Of a DNA stretch of 16,450 bases, positions 6,766-12,746 are shown in pieces. A program made the translations under genes and the position numbers. The notes under the pieces are model-generated. The model was given only the letters and a program-made list of their open reading frames with translations. It had not been told where the DNA came from and made no database searches. The first letter of the stretch is position 1. The number at the start of each line of letters is the position of its first letter. This stretch comes from Chloroflexota bacterium (GTDB taxonomy: Bacteria > Chloroflexota > Anaerolineae > Promineifilales > Promineifilaceae). The stretch spans positions 1 to 16,450 of the forward strand of contig JAAEOP010000069.1 of assembly GCA_024223125.1 (NCBI GenBank). Reading direction: 5' to 3'.

Positions 6766-7932
6766 ATGACCGTCAATGTATTTGACGAATGGCGAGACAA
6801 GCCGATTGATGATCTGATGTATGAATGTCGGGAAATGTTGGAGGATACGACGTTTCCAACAGTGCGCCGCTGGCGGGAAGGTGGCGGGAAAGTAGTGGGG
6901 CACTTTCAGGTTTATTTCCCGGAAGAGATTGTTCATGCAGCCGGGATGCTGCCTTTTAAGATGCGCGGTGCGCCCATCGAGTCAGTGCAGGCAGATTCCC
7001 GCTTTGGTTCTTATCTCTGTTCCATTTTGAAAACGTCGTTGGAACTGCTGTTGAGCCAGACGGTTGAGTTAGAGATGTTTGTAACCCACCCGATTTGTGA
7101 TGCGGCCCGTAATCTGGCCGGTATTTTTGGCCGTAATTTCGATTATCCTTGCCAGATTTTGTATTTGCCGCAAAATGCTAATTCGCGTCATTCGGCCGCT
7201 TATTTGCGAGATGAATACGGCCGTCTGCAACAAGAACTAGAAGCGATTACCGGCGAACCAATAAGCGATGAGGCATTGCGGCAATCGTTGGCAGTCTTTA
7301 ACGAGAATCGGGCGCTGCTACGGGAGTTGTACGCCATCAAACGAGAGATACCGTGGAAAATATCGGCCGATGAAGCGTATGTGCTAACAGCCATTGCCGG
7401 ACTCCTCCCCCGTGAAGAACACAATGCCCTGATGCGAGCGGCTCTGCCGATGATTCGGGAACGGGAAGCGTATCCGCAAGATCGGGTGCGTGTGGTGTAT
7501 GAAGGCGGTTTTTGTGAACAGCCACCGCTGGACATGATCCGCACTATCTCCCGCTCCTGCTATATGGTGGATGATGATTTGCTGATTGGCCTGCGCTGGA
7601 TTTTAGAGGATGTGCCCCTGGATGGCGATCCGTTGTACAACCTGGCGGACGCATACCTGGAAAAATCATCTTATAGCCCGGTACAGCATGATTTACGCAA
7701 ACTGAAAGAGGATATGCTTTTGCAGCGGGTTAAAGATTCTGATGCGGAGGCGGTTATTATTACGGCCGCTAAAATGTGTGAACCAGGATTGGAAGAACAG
7801 GTAGCTTATACCCATGCTCTGGATGAGGTAGACATTCCTTATTTTGTGAGCGAGTTTGAAGAAAATATGACCAGCTTTGACCATATTGAAATTCAGTTAG
7901 AGACGTTTGTGGAGAATATTTTGTTTGATTAG
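6766..7932 (+). CDS. Benzoyl-CoA reductase-type subunit, BzdN/BcrC-like (HgdB family)
   Basis: This is one of two related active-site subunits that together hold the substrate-reducing iron-sulfur centre of class I benzoyl-CoA reductase. The 388 residues follow the 2-hydroxyacyl-CoA dehydratase D / BCR fold: VVGHFQVYFPEEIVHAAGML (residues 43-62), SYLCSILKT with Cys85, VTHPICDAARNLAGIF with Cys111, YPCQILYLPQN with Cys129, then YEGGFCEQPP with Cys250 and ITAAKMCEPG with Cys338 before a YFVSEFEENM end. Cys85, 111 and 338 are the best cluster-ligand candidates by family position. The start is ATG 6766 with GGAGG five bases upstream; the ATG at 6754 contains that ribosome site and is rejected. 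It is followed by its partner and two ATPase genes, which favours a reductase over a simple dehydratase. Family assignment is firm; substrate is inferred. Confidence 0.85.
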   Translation: MTVNVFDEWRDKPIDDLMYECREMLEDTTFPTVRRWREGGGKVVGHFQVYFPEEIVHAAGMLPFKMRGAPIESVQADSRFGSYLCSILKTSLELLLSQTVELEMFVTHPICDAARNLAGIFGRNFDYPCQILYLPQNANSRHSAAYLRDEYGRLQQELEAITGEPISDEALRQSLAVFNENRALLRELYAIKREIPWKISADEAYVLTAIAGLLPREEHNALMRAALPMIREREAYPQDRVRVVYEGGFCEQPPLDMIRTISRSCYMVDDDLLIGLRWILEDVPLDGDPLYNLADAYLEKSSYSPVQHDLRKLKEDMLLQRVKDSDAEAVIITAAKMCEPGLEEQVAYTHALDEVDIPYFVSEFEENMTSFDHIEIQLETFVENILFD

Positions 7933-7966
7933 TGGCGGGTTGCAAGTTGCAAGTTGCAGGTGGCAA
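7932..7966 (+). repeat. Five tandem heptamers in the BzdN/BzdO spacer
   Basis: GTGGCGG, GTTGCAA, GTTGCAA, GTTGCAG and GTGGCAA follow each other without a gap, beginning at the last base of the upstream stop codon and ending at the ribosome site of the next gene. Confidence 0.85.
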
Positions 7967-7975
7967 AGAGGTGAT

Positions 7976-9274
7976 ATGATGAGTGAGATAAGCGATAAAC
8001 AAGAAATTGTGGGGCGGGGGAACCGAGATGGAGCGCGGTTGTTTAGGGAATGGTTTGCCGGGTTGAATGAAACGGCCGAAGTCGGCAACCAGGCTGCTTA
8101 TGTTTTTGTGATGGGCAGTATGGCCGAGGTATTGCGTTGTTTTGATTTGCCCATGGTGTTTCCAGAGATTAATTCGTTGCAAACGGCCGTGCGCCGGGTA
8201 GCTCATGAATATTTGGATGAAGCTGAGGATTATGGCTATTCCCCCGATATTTGCGGCTATGTGAAGGCGGATGTGGCTGTGCAGCGGCGTGGCGGCCAAC
8301 ATCCCATGGGGCACATCCCTAAACCGAGTATTGCTGTGCTGACAAATGCCTGCAACACTTACATTAAGTGGGCCGAAATTTGGGAGCGGATGTATGACAT
8401 CCCCGTGTTTACTCTGGATGTTCCCGGTACGCGCGCCGCAGGTGGGCAAACCTGGCCCGGCAATCCGTCGTTTGAAGCGGATCGCCGCTATGTCCAGGTA
8501 CAGATTGAAGAATTGATCCACCAGTTGGAGGAATTGACGGGTAAGGCTTTTGACATTGACCGTTTGCGTGAATCTATGCGTCATGCCAATGAGATGAATA
8601 AGGGTTGGCAGCGGGTGTTGGAATTGAACCAGAATCGGCCGTCTCTTTTTAATGCGCTGACAGATGGCACCATTTACCTGGGGGTCAGTAACGGTTTTCG
8701 GGGTTTGCCTGAGGGCAGCCAATATTTTAATGAGCTGGTAGAAGAGATGGAATATAAGGCGGCGCAGGGCATTGGCACATTGACGGATGAGCAGTACCGC
8801 CTCTTGTTTGTGGGCGTTCCTTGTTACCCGATTTTCCGCCGCTTCAATGAATTGTTTACGGAATGGGGCGGTACGTTTGTGAATTCTACTTACCTCTGGT
8901 TTGCTTCTGGCGGGGGCAACCATGGCTTTGAGTATGATTTACAACGGCCGTTAGACAGTCTGGCCGAAGGTATGCTCATCAGCATACGTGACGCCATGGA
9001 CAGTATGTTTTACCAGGATCAGATATTGGTGAATATGAGTGAGGATTTTGGGACCGATGGTGTGGTTTACCATCCCATCAAAAGCTGTCGCACAGTTTCT
9101 ACGGGATTGGCTGATAATCGTCGCTCCTTGATGTCCACGCGAGATATTCCTAGTTTGTTTATTGAATCGGACATGATGGATCGGCGTGTTGTTTCAGAGG
9201 CACAGCTTAAAAACCGGATTGATGCTTTTTTTGAAGGGTTGGCCTCGCGTCGAGCGCAGGCTGTTATTTCGTAA
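7976..9274 (+). CDS. Benzoyl-CoA reductase-type subunit, BzdO/BcrB-like (HgdB family)
   Basis: This is the larger partner of the substrate-reducing heterodimer. In 432 residues it shows SPDICGYVKADVAVQRRGG (Cys93), IPKPSIAVLTNACNTYIKWA (Cys126), FTLDVPGTRAAGG, FVGVPCYPIFRRF (Cys283), TYLWFASGG, and HPIKSCRTVSTGLADNR (Cys371) near the end. The CNTYIKWAEI and KSCRTVSTG blocks are what I recall from BcrB/BzdO rather than from general dehydratases; Cys93, Cys126 and Cys371 are candidate cluster ligands. An AGAGGTGAT ribosome site directly precedes ATG 7976 and ATG 7979; the second is slightly better spaced (431 residues). An upstream in-frame start at 7907 would be read through the heptamer array and lies inside the previous gene, so I reject it. 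It ends 12 bases before the first ATPase gene. Confident family call; substrate unproven. Confidence 0.85.
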   Translation: MMSEISDKQEIVGRGNRDGARLFREWFAGLNETAEVGNQAAYVFVMGSMAEVLRCFDLPMVFPEINSLQTAVRRVAHEYLDEAEDYGYSPDICGYVKADVAVQRRGGQHPMGHIPKPSIAVLTNACNTYIKWAEIWERMYDIPVFTLDVPGTRAAGGQTWPGNPSFEADRRYVQVQIEELIHQLEELTGKAFDIDRLRESMRHANEMNKGWQRVLELNQNRPSLFNALTDGTIYLGVSNGFRGLPEGSQYFNELVEEMEYKAAQGIGTLTDEQYRLLFVGVPCYPIFRRFNELFTEWGGTFVNSTYLWFASGGGNHGFEYDLQRPLDSLAEGMLISIRDAMDSMFYQDQILVNMSEDFGTDGVVYHPIKSCRTVSTGLADNRRSLMSTRDIPSLFIESDMMDRRVVSEAQLKNRIDAFFEGLASRRAQAVIS

Positions 9275-9286
9275 ACGGAGGAAAAC

Positions 9287-10096
9287 ATGGCATATGCAGT
9301 CGGTGTGGATGTAGGTTCCACGCAAACAAAGGCAGTCATTATTAATGAGCAGCGGCAGATTGTAGGTCGATCGTTGGGAGATACGGGCGCGAATGTGATC
9401 CAGGCGGCCGAGAATGCGTATCAGCAAGCTTTGCAAGAGAATCAGATACGGGAAGAGGAAGTGGAGTATGTTATTGGTACGGGTTACGGCCGTTACCGGG
9501 TGACATTCGGCAATACGCAGGTGACGGAAATTAGCTGTCACGGCCGTGGGGCCGTCCATATGTTTCCTAACACCCATACGGTTGTAGATATGGGTGGTCA
9601 GGATACCAAAGCGATTCGTGTCAGCCAAAGCGGCGAAATTTTGGACTTTTGCATGAATGATAAATGCGCTGCTGGCACCGGGCGTTTTTTGGGCGCTGCT
9701 TCGGCCGCTTTAGATATTCCACTGGATCAGCTTGGCCCTACGGCATTAGGGGCCGAACATCCGGTGAAAATCAGTACGACCTGTACCGTTTTTGCCGAAT
9801 CGGAAGTGCTTTCTTGGTTAGGCAAAGGTAAGAAAATTGACGATATTTTGCTGGGCGTTCATCAATCTATTGCCGCTCGTTCTATTGGTCTGCTGCGACG
9901 GGTGGGCATTGAAGATGAAGTCACTTTTACTGGCGGTGTGGCTAAGAATATCGGTATGGTTCAGGCAATGGAAGATGGGATGGGACTGAAAATTAACGTC
10001 AGCCCAGAATCACATTATATGGGCGCTTTGGGCGCGGCGTTGTTTGCCTTAGACCACATTTTAGCCAGCCGTGTGCCTGTTAGCAGTGTTCAGTAA
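9287..10096 (+). CDS. Benzoyl-CoA reductase activator/ATPase subunit, BzdP/BcrD-like
   Basis: This is an ASKHA-fold ATPase subunit that couples ATP hydrolysis to low-potential electron transfer into the substrate-reducing dimer. The 269 residues contain phosphate loop 1 ([14 protein letters not shown], residues 6-19), phosphate loop 2 ([12 protein letters not shown]), the cluster-binding [13 protein letters not shown] (Cys127) and [12 protein letters not shown] (Cys166), the adenosine site FTGGVAKN, and the closing GALGAALFA. In this family the two Cys from each of two subunits hold one bridging 4Fe-4S cluster. GGAGG lies five bases before the ATG. It is followed by a second, different ATPase, so the pair should form a heterodimer as in BCR. 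The final SSVQ and stop codon are supplied by a TCAGTAA heptamer repeat. Confidence 0.87.
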   Translation: MAYAVGVDVGSTQTKAVIINEQRQIVGRSLGDTGANVIQAAENAYQQALQENQIREEEVEYVIGTGYGRYRVTFGNTQVTEISCHGRGAVHMFPNTHTVVDMGGQDTKAIRVSQSGEILDFCMNDKCAAGTGRFLGAASAALDIPLDQLGPTALGAEHPVKISTTCTVFAESEVLSWLGKGKKIDDILLGVHQSIAARSIGLLRRVGIEDEVTFTGGVAKNIGMVQAMEDGMGLKINVSPESHYMGALGAALFALDHILASRVPVSSVQ

Positions 10097-10117
10097 TCAG
10101 TAATCAGTTTTCAGTGA
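10083..10117 (+). repeat. Tandem TCAGTxx heptamers at the end of the BzdP-like gene
   Basis: GCAGTGT, TCAGTAA, TCAGTAA, TCAGTTT and TCAGTGA run in tandem across the 3' end of the gene; the stop codon at 10094-10096 is the end of one unit. The same unit type makes up the array inside iorB. Confidence 0.88.
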
Positions 10118-10163
10118 ACCGAAGATTGAATATTGCAAACTGCACACTGAAATGGAGAGTATG

Positions 10164-10976
10164 ATGAGTTATACAGCGGGAATTGATGTAGGTACTACCT
10201 ATACTAAAGCGGTTATTTTGCGGGATGGCGAAGAGATTGTGGGCCGAGCAATGGGTAATACTGGGTTCAAGTTGGATGCGGCTGCGCGCAAGGCTTATAC
10301 GGCTGCGTTGGCAGAAGCGGGTGTGGCTGAAAGCGAGGTGGCTTACAAAATATCAACCGGGTTCGGCCGTCATCGGCCCACTTTTGTTGATCTTGCCGTT
10401 ACCGATCTGACGGCCAGCGCGCGGGGGGCAACCTTTTTTTTCCCCAATACGCGCACTATTTTGGATATTGGCGGACAGACGATGAAGGCCAGCCGTCTGG
10501 ATGATCGCGCTAAAGTAAAATCATTTCGCTTGAATGATAAATGTGCTGCCGGAACGGGTGCTTTTATTGAGAAAACGGCGCGGTATATGGGCTACCAAAC
10601 AGAGGAAATAGGCCCTCTGGTAGCTACCGGTCGGGATGGGGTTGTTATTTCTGGCGTTTGCGCTGTCTTTGCCGAATCGGAGGTGATTAACCAACTTTCT
10701 ATTGGCAGCGCCCCGGCGGATATTATGTATGGCTCCATTGAATCGTTGGTCGGCCGCTCGGTGCAGTTGATGCGGCGGGTTCGAATGGAGCCTGAGTATA
10801 CGCTCGTTGGCGGTATTTTGCGGTTTGAGACGATGGCGAAGGTTGTTCAGGAGCAGTTGAAGTCCGAGGTGAATGTACCCGAAGGGGATCTGGTGCAATA
10901 TATTCCCGCTTTGGGTGCGGCTATTTTAGGACAAAAACGGCTGGCGAAGTTGGCAGAAACGGCCGTGCCTGCTTAG
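10164..10976 (+). CDS. Benzoyl-CoA reductase activator/ATPase subunit, BzdQ/BcrA-like
   Basis: This is the second ASKHA ATPase subunit, 270 residues, clearly related to but distinct from its neighbour. Motifs: AGIDVGTTYTKAVIL (residues 5-19), ILDIGGQTMKAS (99-110), [14 protein letters not shown] (Cys127), GVCAVFAESEV (Cys166), LVGGILRFETM and the C-terminal IPALGAAILG. The two cluster Cys sit at the same residue numbers as in the BzdP-like protein, as expected for a pseudo-symmetric heterodimer with one bridging 4Fe-4S cluster. Having two non-identical short ATPases, rather than one homodimeric activator or the ~430-residue Thauera BcrA, points to the Azoarcus Bzd-type enzyme. ATG 10164 has GGAGAG four bases upstream; ATG 10152 lies in front of that site and is rejected. 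The next gene starts 24 bases downstream. Confidence 0.86.
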   Translation: MSYTAGIDVGTTYTKAVILRDGEEIVGRAMGNTGFKLDAAARKAYTAALAEAGVAESEVAYKISTGFGRHRPTFVDLAVTDLTASARGATFFFPNTRTILDIGGQTMKASRLDDRAKVKSFRLNDKCAAGTGAFIEKTARYMGYQTEEIGPLVATGRDGVVISGVCAVFAESEVINQLSIGSAPADIMYGSIESLVGRSVQLMRRVRMEPEYTLVGGILRFETMAKVVQEQLKSEVNVPEGDLVQYIPALGAAILGQKRLAKLAETAVPA

Positions 10977-11000
10977 AAAGCGTCAAGCAAAGACAGCATT

Positions 11001-11306
11001 ATGACCGATAACGAATCTCACAACAAAAGCAATCAACTCAGCTTGATTGTACAGACGGAAGCACACCGGATTTTGTCAGAAGCGGAGTTGGCGGCCGATC
11101 CGGAATTGGTTGCGGCTGGGTGGGAGCGACGGTTTGTTAGTGACGGCCGTCGCTCCAGGGAAATGATTACCCTATACACTGAAATGGGCTATGAGGTTCA
11201 CCTGGAACCTTTGCAGGCAGCGGAATTTACGGATGAGTGTGAAGATTGTGGTCTGGTCGCTTTACTGAAATTTGTCACTATTTATACGCGGAAAAAGGAA
11301 GAATAG
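11001..11306 (+). CDS. Small conserved-looking protein at the end of the reductase operon
   Basis: I cannot name this 101-residue protein. It has a charged, helical N-terminal half (TEAHRILSEAELAADPELVA), a central WERRFVSDGRRSREMITLYT segment and MGYEVHLEPL, followed by an acidic Cys pair in FTDECEDCGLVALLKFVTIY and a basic TRKK tail. The CEDC pair could bind metal or make a redox disulfide; there are no membrane helices. It follows the BzdQ-like gene by 24 bases on the same strand, so it should be co-transcribed and may serve the reductase (assembly, cluster delivery or regulation), but this rests on position. No clear ribosome site precedes the ATG. Coding is supported by frame length, codon use and an in-frame ACGGCCGT. 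Confidence 0.72.
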   Translation: MTDNESHNKSNQLSLIVQTEAHRILSEAELAADPELVAAGWERRFVSDGRRSREMITLYTEMGYEVHLEPLQAAEFTDECEDCGLVALLKFVTIYTRKKEE

Positions 11307-11346
11307 GAGATTGAGAGATTGGGAGATTCAATCTTTTAATCTCTCC
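11306..11346. repeat. GAGATT repeats, possible bidirectional terminator
   Basis: GGAGATT, GAGAGATT and GGGAGATT are followed by the complementary AATCTTTTAATCTCTCC, so GAGAGATT (11313-11320) can pair with AATCTCTC (11338-11345). It lies between two convergent genes, and the last codons and stop of the minus-strand gene are written by it. The same sequence family forms the hairpin at 5596-5635. Confidence 0.65.
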
Positions 11347-11807
11347 AGTAGTTTATCGGCAATAACGGTCAAAATGGGGGCCGTGCGGGGGTCTGTTTGC
11401 AAACTATAATTGCCATTTAATGTCTGGCCAAGAGTTCCCATAAAACGAAAGCTGTATAAGAGGGCGTAGAAATCTACGGCCGTAAGCTGATTGTCTGAAA
11501 GTTTCAAAAATTGGCTCCAATGGGTAATGAAATCGGTATCTTCCCGCATGGTTAACAGGATACATTTGCCCCGTCCAATTGCCAGCAGCGGGTCCCCATA
11601 CCACGTCTCGTCTACATCAATAACGCCGGTGACACGGCCGTTATTCACCAGCACATTCCTGACATTCAGATCATACAAGAAGGCGGCCGTTTCAGCCGCA
11701 GCCAGATACCCAGATAGATTTTCAACTTGCCCGTAAACGAGATCAAGATAATGAATGTGGCTCGATCCGGCGGCCAATAGTTCTCGCCGAGTTCTCTCGA
11801 GAACCAT
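11328..11807 (-). CDS. Short APH-fold phosphotransferase-like protein (N-terminal lobe missing)
   Basis: The 159 residues match the C-terminal lobe of an aminoglycoside-phosphotransferase (APH)-fold family. FLYDLNVRNVLVNNGRVTGV corresponds to the catalytic and metal loop, where some members have FLDDL in place of HGD, and VIDVDETWYGDPL to the second metal site. A helical LLYSFRFMGTLGQTLNG segment follows. A complete enzyme would be about 270-300 residues, and the ATP-binding N-lobe is absent. The frame upstream runs into the dam gene within ~50 bases, so the missing part is not nearby. ATG 11807 has a strong AGGGAGGAG site about five bases before it, so the short protein may really be made; another ATG at 11849 lacks such a site. 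It is either a truncated relic or a stand-alone C-lobe. Its end lies in a GAGATT repeat shared with the convergent gene. Confidence 0.62.
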   Translation of the reverse strand: MVLERTRRELLAAGSSHIHYLDLVYGQVENLSGYLAAAETAAFLYDLNVRNVLVNNGRVTGVIDVDETWYGDPLLAIGRGKCILLTMREDTDFITHWSQFLKLSDNQLTAVDFYALLYSFRFMGTLGQTLNGNYSLQTDPRTAPILTVIADKLLERLKD

Positions 11808-11856
11808 AATTCTCCTCCCTTTTTGCAGCACTTTGACGTCACACATCATTTGACCG

Positions 11857-12744
11857 TCAGGCGTTTAATATGACCACTTCTTTAATGCGGCCGCGGCCGT
11901 TTCCCTTTGAATTGATAGCCCGATTGGCTAAAACAGTTTCTATTCTGAAATCTTGATACAGTCGGCAAATAAACGACGTATGAGAATTACTGAGCATACA
12001 ATAGCAGCCTTTAGCCGATAGTTGTGCAAAAACATCTGCCAACCGCTCCTGGTCTTCTTCGGTGAAGGTAACGGCCGTGTAACTGGTAAAATTTGCTGTT
12101 TTGCTGACTGGATCATAGGGCGGATCAAAATAGAAAAAGTCACCTACCTGTGCCACATCAACAATCTTGTGGAAATTTCTGGTTTGGAGCGTGACGCCTT
12201 GCAAAGCCGTGCTAGCCACTCTAAGGGTTTGTGGTCGTACTATTTGGGGATTTTTGTAACTGCCCAAAGGCACGTTGAACTGTCCCTTCTGATTGACTCT
12301 GTAGAGTCCATTGTAGCATGTCCGGTTTAGGTAGATGGTGCGGGCAGCCCGCTCGACATCATTCAATTGTCGGCCTGTTCTGTCCCAGCTTCTTACTTGA
12401 TAATAGTAATCTTTATTGTGTTTTTCTTGGTGCTGGACAAGTTGCTTAATTAACGCTTCCACCTGGTCGCGGACAACAGTATACGCATTGATCAACTCTT
12501 CATTGTTGTCAGATAAATAAATTTGCTCAGGTAATCTGGCTGTGTTGACTAAATGGAAGAAGATTGCCCCACCGCCTAAAAAAGGTTCAAAATAGCGGCT
12601 GAAGTTGGGGGGGAAATAGGGATCGAACTGGGTCAAAAGCTGTTGCTTGCCGCCGGCCCATTTTAGAAATGGTTTGATGGCCAAGCCTCTGTTTGACGTT
12701 TTCTCCGAAAAAATTTGCTCTTGACCCCAATCTACTGTAGTCAT
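11857..12744 (-). CDS. dam: Dam-family DNA adenine-N6 methyltransferase
   Basis: This enzyme transfers a methyl group from S-adenosylmethionine to adenine N6 in a short DNA site, GATC for the closest known relatives (Dam, M.DpnIIA). The 295 residues show IKPFLKWAGGKQQLL (AdoMet-binding motif I, ~residues 23-37), YFEPFLGGGAIFFHL, the catalytic DPPYDP (residues 207-212), TFTEEDQERLADVF, SNSHTSFICRLY (252-263) and NSKGNGRGRIKEVVILN at the end, the D12-class order at full length. A TTG at 12750 would add two residues; I prefer ATG 12744. The glycosidase gene upstream ends at 12747, so the two are nearly contiguous and probably translated in series. No restriction endonuclease is adjacent, so it looks like an orphan methylase. 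The site specificity is inferred. Confidence 0.9.
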   Translation of the reverse strand: MTTVDWGQEQIFSEKTSNRGLAIKPFLKWAGGKQQLLTQFDPYFPPNFSRYFEPFLGGGAIFFHLVNTARLPEQIYLSDNNEELINAYTVVRDQVEALIKQLVQHQEKHNKDYYYQVRSWDRTGRQLNDVERAARTIYLNRTCYNGLYRVNQKGQFNVPLGSYKNPQIVRPQTLRVASTALQGVTLQTRNFHKIVDVAQVGDFFYFDPPYDPVSKTANFTSYTAVTFTEEDQERLADVFAQLSAKGCYCMLSNSHTSFICRLYQDFRIETVLANRAINSKGNGRGRIKEVVILNA

Positions 12745-12746
12745 TC

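Noticed and set aside
6042..6800. 252-codon open frame on the minus strand
   Set aside because: It is antisense to the BamA-like gene and crosses the heptamer repeat; no domain.
7769..8923. 384-codon open frame on the minus strand
   Set aside because: It is antisense to the BzdN- and BzdO-like genes, whose motifs are clear; its His/Pro/Gln-rich translation has no domain and spans a repeat array.
6766..9274. Reading the two HgdB-type genes as a 2-hydroxyacyl-CoA dehydratase
   Set aside because: Kept as a fallback, but two distinct ATPase subunits, the CNTYIKWAEI and KSCRTVSTG motifs and the BamA-like neighbour fit a benzoyl-CoA reductase better.
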